Origin: Hymenobacter telluris
Lineage (GTDB): Bacteria; Bacteroidota; Bacteroidia; Cytophagales; Hymenobacteraceae
Direction: 5' to 3'
DNA length: 64,000 nucleotides
Assembly: GCF_017313265.1 (NCBI RefSeq)
Contig: NZ_JAFLQZ010000021.1
Location: 20,641 to 84,640 of the forward strand
Part shown: positions 56,800 to 64,000 of the stretch, in pieces
How positions within the stretch are numbered: position 1 is the first letter of the stretch
Layout: the number at the start of each line of letters is the position of its first letter
Position numbers and translations under genes: made by a program
Notes under the pieces: generated by a model
Databases searched by the model: none
Told to the model about the DNA's origin: nothing
The model's input: only the letters and a program-made list of their open reading frames with translations

Positions 56800-57410
56800 G
56801 CCTGCCGACTTCTTTCGCGGCTGGCGTGGCCCTGCACAAGCAGTTAGGGGGCAGCGACGTGTACCAGCAGTTGTTTGCCCTGGGTGAGACCAGCTACAGC
56901 CGCCAAGTGCTGGCGCGTGAGCTGAAGGCGCTAACCATAGTACCAACCGCAATGCCGGCTATAGCCTTGGAAACGGCTATTGTGCAGGAAACAGTGCCAA
57001 CCCCTCCCGCTGCTCTGGTGCCAACCCACACGGCCTCGCCCTTGCTGCTGCCCCTGCGTGAGCAGCTGAAGGCCTGCCGTGACGAGCGGAGCTTGCTGCA
57101 TGCGCAGTTGTCGGCCCCACGCCTCAGCCAGAAAGACCGGGGCAAGATGGCCCTGCGCATCTGCCTGCTCACCGACCAGGTGGTGCAGCTGCTCTCGGCC
57201 GAGGCCCACGTGCTCACGCACGGCCGCCTGCCCGGCCCACTGGCCCTGGCCGACGTGGAGGAGGCCGGCGAGTTGCGCCGCCGCCTCGACAACCTCATCA
57301 GCCTGCGCGCCAAGGTGCGCCGTCGCCCGGAGCGGGCTGCGGAGCTACCGGGCCTGGAGGCCGATATCCATTTAATCCGAGAAAAATTAACGCCTGTACC
57401 CCGTGTCTGA
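56796..57410 (+). CDS. Hypothetical phage protein upstream of the methyltransferase
   Basis: 204 residues from the ATG at 56796. Helical: KQLGGSDVYQQLFALGE, then a Pro/Thr linker, then a long coiled part (LREQLKACRDERSLLHAQL, EAGELRRRLDNLISLRAKVR). No family recognised. First gene of the transcript that carries methyltransferase and terminase; overlaps the methyltransferase start by 8 bases. Confidence 0.55.
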   Translation: MSLPTSFAAGVALHKQLGGSDVYQQLFALGETSYSRQVLARELKALTIVPTAMPAIALETAIVQETVPTPPAALVPTHTASPLLLPLREQLKACRDERSLLHAQLSAPRLSQKDRGKMALRICLLTDQVVQLLSAEAHVLTHGRLPGPLALADVEEAGELRRRLDNLISLRAKVRRRPERAAELPGLEADIHLIREKLTPVPRV

Positions 57411-58689
57411 AAAATTACTGCCCTTATCCTGGACCACCCAACAGCGCCAAGTGCGCGAACTGGTGCCCCTGAGCTACAACCCCCGCACGCTGACCGAGGA
57501 GGGCCGGGCCCGCCTGACGCGTAGTATCCAGAAGTTCAACTTGGCCGAAATTCCGGCCATCAACCTCGATAACGTCGTGCTGGCCGGCCACCAGCGCCTG
57601 GCTGTGCTCGTGGATCTGGGCCGCGGCGAGGAACTCATCGACGTGCGCGTGCCCAACCGGCAGCTCACCAAGGATGAACTCGACGAATACAACGTCACCA
57701 GCAACGTCGGTGCCGGCACCTGGGACTATGAGAGCCTGCTCGAAAACTTCGCCCACCTCGATCTGGGCAGCATCCTGGACGCGCCCATGCTCGATACGCT
57801 GGCCGAGTTGTCGGCCCTGCCGTTACAGCCGGCTGAAGAAGAGGAATTCGACCCGGCGCCGCCTGCCACGCCCATTTCGGTGCTGGGCGACGTGTACGAG
57901 TTGAGCAGCGATGCCCGCGGCCTGCAGCACGTGCTCGTGTGCGGCTCGTCCACGGATTCCGACGTCGTGGCCACCGCCCTGGCCGGCAAGCTCATCGACC
58001 TGGTGAATACCGACCCGCCCTACAACGTCAACTACCAGGGCAAAACCAAGGATGCCCTCAAGATCCAAAACGACAGCATGGACGATGCTTCGTTTCGGCA
58101 GTTTCTCTACGACTACTACACTAACTGCTTCACCTTCATGAAGCCGGGCGCGCCCATCTACGTGTTCCATGCTGATAGTGAGGGTGCCAATTTTCGCGTA
58201 GCACTTCAGGATGCTGGACTTAAACTTTCCCAATGTTTGGTGTGGGTGAAGCAGCAGTTCGTGATGGGCCGCCAGGACTTTCACTGGCAGCATGAGCCCA
58301 TTTTGTACGGCTGGAAGGAAGGTGCGGCCCACAAGTGGTATTCCGACCGCAGCCAAAGCACCGTGCTCAAATTTGACCGCCCCCAGCGCAATGCCGAGCA
58401 CCCGACCATGAAGCCGCTGGATATTCTCGAATACCAATTGGAGTGCTCCAGCAAGCCCGGCGACGTGGTGTTCGATGGCTTCAGCGGCTCTGGGTCGCTG
58501 CTCATTGCCTGCGAGAAGCTGGATCGGGAGGCGCATGTGGTAGAGCTGGATCCAGCTTATGTCGATGTGGACGTGCGGCGCTACATCAAGTTCATGCGCG
58601 ACAACCAGCGCCGCTTCACCATCACCCGCAACGGCGAGGAACTTACCGAAGCGCAACTCGACGCGTATGTCCACGCAGCTGCAGCCTAA
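57403..58689 (+). CDS. ParB-like nuclease domain fused to DNA methyltransferase
   Basis: 428 residues starting at a GTG at 57403. Residues 15-115 are a ParB/sulfiredoxin-like domain (LVPLSYNPRTLTEEG, VVLAGHQRLAVL). From about 160 on it is an adenine or cytosine-N4 DNA methyltransferase with catalytic DPPYNV (204-209) and the SAM loop FSGSGSLLIACEKLDR. The order catalytic-then-SAM motif puts it in the beta class. Such fusions are common in phages and protect phage DNA from host restriction. Here it is in the packaging operon, just before the terminase genes, so it may mark DNA for packaging. Confidence 0.9.
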   Translation: MSEKLLPLSWTTQQRQVRELVPLSYNPRTLTEEGRARLTRSIQKFNLAEIPAINLDNVVLAGHQRLAVLVDLGRGEELIDVRVPNRQLTKDELDEYNVTSNVGAGTWDYESLLENFAHLDLGSILDAPMLDTLAELSALPLQPAEEEEFDPAPPATPISVLGDVYELSSDARGLQHVLVCGSSTDSDVVATALAGKLIDLVNTDPPYNVNYQGKTKDALKIQNDSMDDASFRQFLYDYYTNCFTFMKPGAPIYVFHADSEGANFRVALQDAGLKLSQCLVWVKQQFVMGRQDFHWQHEPILYGWKEGAAHKWYSDRSQSTVLKFDRPQRNAEHPTMKPLDILEYQLECSSKPGDVVFDGFSGSGSLLIACEKLDREAHVVELDPAYVDVDVRRYIKFMRDNQRRFTITRNGEELTEAQLDAYVHAAAA

Positions 58690-59353
58690 AGACCTGCCCG
58701 GCGCCTCGGACGTGGTGCTGCACAAGTCCACGGCCGTCGAGCGCATCTACGCGGCCAGCATCGCGGAGGCCAACGGCGAAGGCCCAGGCGTGAAGGGGCT
58801 ATCGGACGCCGACCAGCTGTTCAACCAGCAGCTGGAGTCGGCCTACGCCCTGCTGAGCAACTACCACACCTTCGACCAGGCCTGGCCGTTGCTGGCCAAG
58901 CAGTTTGGTATCAGTCGCGCGACGTGCTACCGACGCCTGGCCGATGCCCAGAACCTGATGGGCGACTTGAAAAAAGTGCGCAAGGAAGGCCGCAAAGCCA
59001 TCCTGCTGGAGTTTGCCCGCAAGATTCTGCAACTGGCCCTCACCCAGCGCCCACCGGACCTGGGCAAGGCGCTGGCCGCGATGAAGTTCGAGGCCAACAT
59101 CGCCGGCCTCATGCGGGCCGATTCGGGCGAGGAAGAAGCGGGCGTCGGCTCGGGCAACACCTCCTACGTCATCAACCTGACGGTGGAGGGCCGCAAGCCG
59201 CGCACCATTGATTTGAGCAACCTCAACGACGTGCAGGACGCCGATTACGAGTTAATCCAGGAGGCCGTGCAGCAGAGCGTGTTTGGCGGTGACCAGATGC
59301 AGGCCATGCTGCTGGAGCGGCGCGAGGAGGGCGCGGGCAGTGGTAATAGTTGA
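58667..59353 (+). CDS. Terminase small subunit-like protein
   Basis: 228 residues from the ATG at 58667, inside the end of the methyltransferase gene (23-base overlap). A helix-turn-helix is visible (LLAKQFGISRATCYRRLADA) and a long helical middle (RKAILLEFARKILQLALTQR); the C-terminus is acidic. Position directly before the large subunit and the DNA-binding region fit a small terminase, which selects the packaging site. Confidence 0.75.
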   Translation: MSTQLQPKDLPGASDVVLHKSTAVERIYAASIAEANGEGPGVKGLSDADQLFNQQLESAYALLSNYHTFDQAWPLLAKQFGISRATCYRRLADAQNLMGDLKKVRKEGRKAILLEFARKILQLALTQRPPDLGKALAAMKFEANIAGLMRADSGEEEAGVGSGNTSYVINLTVEGRKPRTIDLSNLNDVQDADYELIQEAVQQSVFGGDQMQAMLLERREEGAGSGNS

Positions 59354-61010
59354 TCAGATCAAGCTCAAGTTCAACCAGCCGCAGCTGCGCTACATCACGG
59401 CCAAGGGCAAGAAGGAGGGCGTCAGCATCTGGGGCCGCGGCACGGGCAAGTCCACGGTCATCTCCTGGGATATTCACGAAATCGTGAAGACGATGCCCCG
59501 CAGCTGCTGGGTCATTGTCGGCTCGACCTATAAGCAGGTGCTCACCCGCACGCTGCCCTCGACGATTGCGGGCCTGGAGGCGCTGGGCTACAAGTTGAAC
59601 CGCGACTTCTACGTCGGCCGCACCCCGCCACCGTCTAAACTGTTCGAGCGCCCCATCCAGGGCCCGCTCAAGTATGACCACTTCATCATTTTCAAGAACG
59701 GCACCGGGTTTCACCTGGTGTCGCTCGATGCGGGTGGTTCGGCAAGCCGTGGCCTGAACGTGGACGGCTTTATCGGCGACGAGGCCTTGCTCTTCAACAA
59801 GGAGAAGCTCGATGCCGACTTATCGGCCACCAACCGCGGCAACGGCCAGTATTTCGGCAAAAACCCCAAGCACCACGGCGTGTTCCTGTTTTCCAGTATG
59901 CCCTGGGGCGACCAGGGCCGCTGGCTGCTGGAGAAGTCGAAATACTACGAAAACAGTGGGATTGACCTCACCGAGCGGCAAAACGCGCTGATTGCGGCCC
60001 AGGTGCGCTTCATCGACGCCGAAACCGACGAGGAGCGCCTGCACATCTGGCGGGAGGAAGTGGTCAAGCTGATGCTGGAGATTCGCTATTATCCATCCTC
60101 GGCTAATAAGGGCACGTTCTACTCGGAGGCTAACGCGTTTGACAATATCCAGAACCTGGGCCTGCAGTACCTGATTGACCAGCGCCGCTTCATGACCGAC
60201 TTCACCTTTATGGTGGAGATGATGAATCGGCGGCCCACGACGGTAGAGGGCGGGTTTTACCCGCAGCTCAATCAGGCCCGCCACGTCGTCGCGGCCGATA
60301 ATGACGATTTTGTGCTGGGGCTGGAGTATAACGTCAAGAAGCTGACGGCCCTACACGATAACCCCGACAGCCGCATGGATAGCGACTGCCGTAGCCACTT
60401 GCCCCTGGTCGGGGCCGTGGACTGGGGCGGCAAGATATCGGTGCTCACGCTGGGCCAGAAGCACGCCGACGTGCGCGAGTATCGGATGCTGAAGGGCATG
60501 TACGTCAAGCATCCCAAGCTGGTCAGTGACCTGGCTAACGCGTTCTGTGATTACTATCAGCACCATCTGCGCAAGGAACTCATCTTCCTGGAGGATGCCG
60601 AGTGGGGCAACAACCGCAACCCCAACAGCCCCTGGACCCTAAATGAGACCTTCATCAAGGTGCTCCAGAGTCGGGGCTGGCGCGTGACCAAGGCCAACCT
60701 GGGGCGTGTACCAGGGCACCCGACCCGTTACGTTGTAGGGCAGGAGATCCTGGCCGAGAAGGACCCGCGGCAGTGGAAGATGCGCTTCAACAAGGTCAAC
60801 ACCAAGGATGTGGTGCAGGCCATGCTGCTGGCCCCGGTGGGACAGGACACCAAGGGCAACATCAGTAAGATCAAGAATAGTGAGCACAACGAGAGCTTCC
60901 CCCAGGAGCACGCCACCCACTTCACCGATACCGTGGACCTGCACATGCTCTACATGGGTACCGACGTGGTGATGACCCAGCCCGACTTCAGTCAACTAAT
61001 TGTCGTGTAG
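59340..61010 (+). CDS. Terminase large subunit
   Basis: 556 residues from the GTG at 59340, overlapping the small subunit by 14 bases. The packaging ATPase has Walker A GRGTGKST at 32-39 and a Walker B-type block VDGFIGDEALLF. The nuclease domain shows the acidic blocks VGAVDWGG, LEDAEWGN and, near the end, HFTDTVDLHM, consistent with an RNase H-like fold. It cuts concatemers and pumps DNA into the head. Confidence 0.88.
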   Translation: MVIVDQIKLKFNQPQLRYITAKGKKEGVSIWGRGTGKSTVISWDIHEIVKTMPRSCWVIVGSTYKQVLTRTLPSTIAGLEALGYKLNRDFYVGRTPPPSKLFERPIQGPLKYDHFIIFKNGTGFHLVSLDAGGSASRGLNVDGFIGDEALLFNKEKLDADLSATNRGNGQYFGKNPKHHGVFLFSSMPWGDQGRWLLEKSKYYENSGIDLTERQNALIAAQVRFIDAETDEERLHIWREEVVKLMLEIRYYPSSANKGTFYSEANAFDNIQNLGLQYLIDQRRFMTDFTFMVEMMNRRPTTVEGGFYPQLNQARHVVAADNDDFVLGLEYNVKKLTALHDNPDSRMDSDCRSHLPLVGAVDWGGKISVLTLGQKHADVREYRMLKGMYVKHPKLVSDLANAFCDYYQHHLRKELIFLEDAEWGNNRNPNSPWTLNETFIKVLQSRGWRVTKANLGRVPGHPTRYVVGQEILAEKDPRQWKMRFNKVNTKDVVQAMLLAPVGQDTKGNISKIKNSEHNESFPQEHATHFTDTVDLHMLYMGTDVVMTQPDFSQLIVV

Positions 61011-61072
61011 TGACATTGTAGTGACATGACGCTGTCACCATACTGACCCACTGACCGACATTGATGTCGGTT

Positions 61073-61155
61073 ACATAACGATTACATAAGCAAAGCCCCA
61101 ATGCAGCATGCATTGGGGCTTTTTATTGCATTCAATCACATAACGATTACATAAG
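61073..61155 (+). repeat. 18-base direct repeat around a terminator
   Basis: ACATAACGATTACATAAG occurs at 61073-61090 and again at 61138-61155, on either side of the hairpin. Confidence 0.8.
61092..61124 (+). terminator. Intrinsic terminator behind the large terminase gene
   Basis: AAAGCCCCAATGCA (61092-61105) and TGCATTGGGGCTTT (61109-61122), perfect, then TT. Confidence 0.9.
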
Positions 61156-61448
61156 ACCACCGAGGCAGCCCGCGGTAGTTTCAAGTGTACACGTCGTCGA
61201 CACGTCGCGTCGACGTGTTGATTCCGAGTCCTTTTATCGACACGTCCCCCGCCCACCCGCCCCACAGATATCACCGAGGCAGCCCCCGGCAGCTGCCGGC
61301 CGGCGACAGTGCAAGCCGGGGCACACAGCTAGACGGGTGAGACTGTGAAACCCTCAGACAGCCAAAAAACGCGGTTTGCAGCGCGGGAGGGCAAAACGCA
61401 GTGAGATTGGCTTTTTGTGCCATTTGGGGGCCGTGCGGGCAGTTTTGT

Positions 61449-61483
61449 GTCCTTTTTGCGGGTAGCTATGCGCGGCAGTTTTG
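61449..61483 (+). promoter_or_regulatory. Late promoter box 4 (GTCCTTTT-N19-CAGTTTTG)
   Basis: Boxes at 61449-61456 and 61476-61483, 19 bases apart, 4 bases before a start codon. A second CAGTTTTG lies upstream at 61440-61447, with TTTTG at 61413-61417 as a possible weaker partner. Confidence 0.7.
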
Positions 61484-61487
61484 CGGC

Positions 61488-61823
61488 ATGGAAACCCCCG
61501 CCCCTATTCGCTTAAAAGATGCGCTGGCTCTGCTGGAAGGCGGCGCCCCGGTGTCGGTGCGCTTCGTCACCTGCGACCGGCGCCGCCACACGGGCGGCGA
61601 GTTCCGCGAACTGAAGGCCGCCCGGCTCGGCTCAGGCAAGCGCCAGGCCGCTGAGAAGTTAGCGCCGCTGCCGACCGGGGAGAAAACGCCCGCCCGCCTG
61701 ACCAAGTCGCCCGCTCATTTCGCCAACGCTACCCGCAACCTGGTGGACACCACCACCGGCAACCTGGTCAAGGTGCACATCTACCTGCTCGTGGCCGTGG
61801 CCGGCCGCAAAGTCATCATCTAA
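61488..61823 (+). CDS. Hypothetical protein before the portal gene
   Basis: 111 residues from the ATG at 61488; the open frame to 61401 runs through the promoter. Two beta segments (APVSVRFVTCDRR, NLVKVHIYLLVAVAGRKVI) around a basic middle. No family recognised. Its TAA overlaps the portal start by one base, so the two are co-translated. Confidence 0.6.
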   Translation: METPAPIRLKDALALLEGGAPVSVRFVTCDRRRHTGGEFRELKAARLGSGKRQAAEKLAPLPTGEKTPARLTKSPAHFANATRNLVDTTTGNLVKVHIYLLVAVAGRKVII

Positions 61824-63208
61824 TGAAAAAGATTCTATTCAACTCGGCCGGCAACGTGGCCTATCTGAATGGCTCGGTGTTCAGCCTCGGCGGCGCCATG
61901 GCGGCCGCGGGCGCCAGTGGCGGCAGCGCAGCCACTAAAGATGGCGCCGCGCCCAGCTCGCCGGTACTCAAGGGCGAAACCGGCGACGTGGCCCTGTGGG
62001 GGCCCAACAACGACTTCCCGCAGCAGGTCATTGCCCAGGCCGAAAAGAGCACCATCATCCCTTCGGTGCTGGACTGGAAAACCCGCGCCGTGTACGGCGG
62101 CGGGCCGGTGTACGGGCGCGTCACGGGCTACGACCAAGACGGCAACGAGCAGTTTCAGCGCGAAAGATTGCCCGACGTGGAGGCCTTTTTCCGGCGCAGC
62201 AACATCAAGCGGTACGCGTTTGAGGGCCTGCAAAACCTGTTCTGGTTTGCGCAGAGCTACCCGGAACTGATTCAGAGCCTCAACAAGAGCAAGATTACCA
62301 CCCTCACCACCCAGGACACGGCCTTCTGCCGCTATTCGGTGCCTAGGGCCAGCCAGCCGGTACCGGACTGGTGCCACATTTCCGCGAACTGGCCCGACGC
62401 CAAGCCCGGCGACGAGTACACGACCAGCGTGCCGGTGCTCGACCCCTACTACGACCCGGTGGAGGCGCTCCGGGCCGATACGCGGGGCTTCAAGCACATC
62501 TACCCGCTGGCCTTGCCCTCGCCCGGCAAGTCGCTCTACCAGCTAGCCTCGTGGAACAGCATCCGCCGCTCGGGCTGGCTGGAGGTGGCGCAAGCCATTC
62601 CCGAGTTCAAGGCCGCCCTGTTCAAAAATCAAATCAGCGTCAAGTACCTGATTGAGACGCACGAGGGCTACTGGAAGTGGAAGTATCCGGACTGGGATAC
62701 CAAGCTCACCGAGGTGCGCCGGCAGCTTATTGCCGACGAGCTGGCCGCCTTCGAGGCCACGATGACCGGCACCCAGGGCGCCGGCAAGTCCATCATGTCG
62801 CTGACCATTACCGACCCGCGCACCGGCGAGCAAATCAAGGCCTTCAACGTGACGGCCATCGACGACAAACTTAAGTCGGGCCTGCACATCGAGGACTCAC
62901 AGGAAGCCAGCAGCCACATCTACACCGCCCTCTCGGTGGACCCGACGCTGGTGGGCATCAGCCCCGGCAAGGGCATGGGCGCCGGCAGCGGCTCCGACAA
63001 GCGCGTGGCCTTCAACAACTTCATCAGCACCCACCGCTTCCACCAGGATTTGATTCTCGAGCCCCTGTATCTGGTGCGCGACTACAACGGCTGGCCGGCC
63101 GACCTCGAATTCCGCTTCCTCAACCCGTTGTCGCAAACGGCCGACTTGTCCAACGCCAACAAAAACACCGCCGCGGGCGGTCAGAACGATGCTGCAGACC
63201 CTGCTTAG
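61823..63208 (+). CDS. Portal protein
   Basis: 461 residues. The dodecameric portal forms the head vertex for DNA entry. Portal-like features: WGPNNDFPQQVI and VLDWKTRAVYGGGPVYG in the N-terminal clip/wing region, a long helical stem (LTEVRRQLIADELAAFEAT), and the C-terminal NNFISTHRFHQDLILEPLY. The call rests on these and on the place behind terminase and before a connector-like gene. Its size is at the low end for portals. Confidence 0.75.
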   Translation: MKKILFNSAGNVAYLNGSVFSLGGAMAAAGASGGSAATKDGAAPSSPVLKGETGDVALWGPNNDFPQQVIAQAEKSTIIPSVLDWKTRAVYGGGPVYGRVTGYDQDGNEQFQRERLPDVEAFFRRSNIKRYAFEGLQNLFWFAQSYPELIQSLNKSKITTLTTQDTAFCRYSVPRASQPVPDWCHISANWPDAKPGDEYTTSVPVLDPYYDPVEALRADTRGFKHIYPLALPSPGKSLYQLASWNSIRRSGWLEVAQAIPEFKAALFKNQISVKYLIETHEGYWKWKYPDWDTKLTEVRRQLIADELAAFEATMTGTQGAGKSIMSLTITDPRTGEQIKAFNVTAIDDKLKSGLHIEDSQEASSHIYTALSVDPTLVGISPGKGMGAGSGSDKRVAFNNFISTHRFHQDLILEPLYLVRDYNGWPADLEFRFLNPLSQTADLSNANKNTAAGGQNDAADPA

Positions 63209-64000
63209 AACCCCCGACGAACTGCGCCGCTACGTGACTATCGACGTCAACGACGTGCCCGAGGCCGTGTACCGGGAAGAAGAGCGCCTGCGCGGCGCGC
63301 TGCTGCTGCCCGTGCTCGGGGCCGAACTGCTGCACTGGCTGGACGAGCAGTACGCCGGGGGGCTGACGGCCGCCGACGACACGCCGGCCGGTGAGCTGCT
63401 ACGCCGGGTGCAGGCGCCGCTGGCCCGGCTGAGCGTGGGCGGCTGCCTGGACGAGTTGCAGATCAGCATCAGCAACACTGGCATCCACATCATGGCCGGT
63501 ACCACCTCGCACAAAACGGCGTTCCAGTGGCAGATTAGCAGCCTGAGCAAGACGCTGCTACGCAAGGGTTATTCGGATATGGTCGTGCTGCTGCGCTGGC
63601 TTGAGGAGCACCACCCGGATGCCGAGGCCGGGCCCCTGCAGCAGTGGGCCACCGGCGCCGGCCAGCACCACCGCCGCCAGCTGCTCACCTCAGCCGACGA
63701 GTTCAGCCGGTTCGAGAACATCGGCGCCTCGTGGCCGGTATTTGAGGCCCTCAAGCCGCTGATCAGCCGGCAGGAGTTGTTCGTGCTGGAGCCGCAGCTG
63801 GGCTACGACTTCCTGCAGGAGTTGCGCGAGCAGGTGCGCACCCGCACCGTGACGGCCGAGAACGAGGAGTTGCTCGCCCTGTTCATCCGGCCGGCCCTGG
63901 CCAGCAGCACGCTGGCCAGGGCGGTGCCCGAGTTGGGCCTGCGCCTGACTGGCGACGGCATCGAGCTCATGATTAGCCGCGTCGACGCCGACAACAGCAA
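63189..64000 (+). CDS. Connector/neck-like phage protein, cut by the window end
   Basis: Starts with the ATG at 63189, overlapping the portal end by 20 bases, and stays open to the window edge (270 codons). The start MLQTLLRTPDELRRYVTIDV, then YREEERLRGALLLPVLGAEL and ISNTGIHIMAGTTSHKTAF, are helical with short strands, like the DUF6712-type proteins of Bacteroidota phages that sit behind the portal. Identity is by pattern and position. Confidence 0.65.
   Translation, partial: MLQTLLRTPDELRRYVTIDVNDVPEAVYREEERLRGALLLPVLGAELLHWLDEQYAGGLTAADDTPAGELLRRVQAPLARLSVGGCLDELQISISNTGIHIMAGTTSHKTAFQWQISSLSKTLLRKGYSDMVVLLRWLEEHHPDAEAGPLQQWATGAGQHHRRQLLTSADEFSRFENIGASWPVFEALKPLISRQELFVLEPQLGYDFLQELREQVRTRTVTAENEELLALFIRPALASSTLARAVPELGLRLTGDGIELMISRVDADNS

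Larger units (their letters stand above)
61011..61487. other. Repeat-rich gap between terminase and portal operons
   Basis: About 475 bases without a gene. It holds palindromes at 61021-61038 (GTGACA/TGTCAC) and 61055-61070 (CCGACAT/ATGTCGG), an 18-base direct repeat, a terminator, arms ACACGTCG/CGACGTGT (61189-61218), a 14-base direct repeat CACCGAGGCAGCCC (61158 and 61272), and late promoter 4. Confidence 0.6.

Noticed and set aside
61401..61487. Upstream extension of the gene at 61488
   Set aside because: It would translate through both promoter boxes; the ATG at 61488 lies right behind them.

Overview
The window looks like a chromosome segment of a pigmented, GC-rich member of the Bacteroidota, most like Hymenobacter (Cytophagales). 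This is inferred from the gene families, a type IX secretion (T9SS) sorting signal, TAnnTTTG-type promoter boxes, mostly weak Shine-Dalgarno sites, and a carotenoid set suited to ketolated, hydroxylated xanthophylls. No 16S rRNA gene or database search supports the name.

Region 1 (1-6.6 kb, minus strand) is the start of the division and cell wall cluster, in the order mraZ, rsmH, ftsL-like, ftsI with a PASTA domain, murE, mraY (cut by the window edge). A good Bacteroidota promoter lies upstream of mraZ. Region 2 (6.8-13.3 kb) holds a metal-uptake set (small Cys/His secreted protein, TonB receptor, secreted HMA protein), then a LytTR response regulator convergent with a TPR histidine kinase. 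Region 3 (13.5-22.2 kb, minus strand) is a carotenoid island: crtW, ispH, crtB, crtI, an ECF sigma factor, and a B12-binding MerR regulator of the CarH type directly behind crtZ. No lycopene cyclase is seen. Region 4 (22.3-32.7 kb) is housekeeping: enoyl-CoA hydratase, ComEC, GNAT, PhoH-like ATPase, SAM hydrolase, monooxygenase-like protein, HscB, tRNA-Leu(CAA), and an OmpA-family protein with calcium-binding-type repeats.

Region 5 (about 33 kb to the window end) is a prophage whose right end lies outside the window. It starts with a tyrosine integrase. An accessory block follows: small leucine-rich proteins, one with a frameshift at a G7 run; a repetitive T9SS-exported protein; and an AT-rich island (38.1-41.1 kb) with an sce7726-family nuclease-like protein, an sce7725/beta-family protein and an AAA-type ATPase. 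I read that island as a candidate anti-phage system carried by the prophage. Next come a lysogeny switch (XRE repressor, operator cluster, divergent early genes), a structured non-coding stretch and a replication-type gene.

Late genes run rightwards in an unusual order: tail-tube-like protein, tailspike with an SGNH esterase domain, S49 protease with a nested scaffold reading frame, major capsid protein, second tube-like protein, ParB-methyltransferase fusion, small and large terminase, portal, connector-like protein. Four late units are preceded by a box not named in the usual promoter lists, GTCCTTTT-N19-CAGYTTTG. The spacing is 19 bases in all four, and three of the boxes start within 1-3 bases of the end of an intrinsic terminator. 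I propose these as the phage's own late promoters. With the defence-like island they are the most novel signals here.
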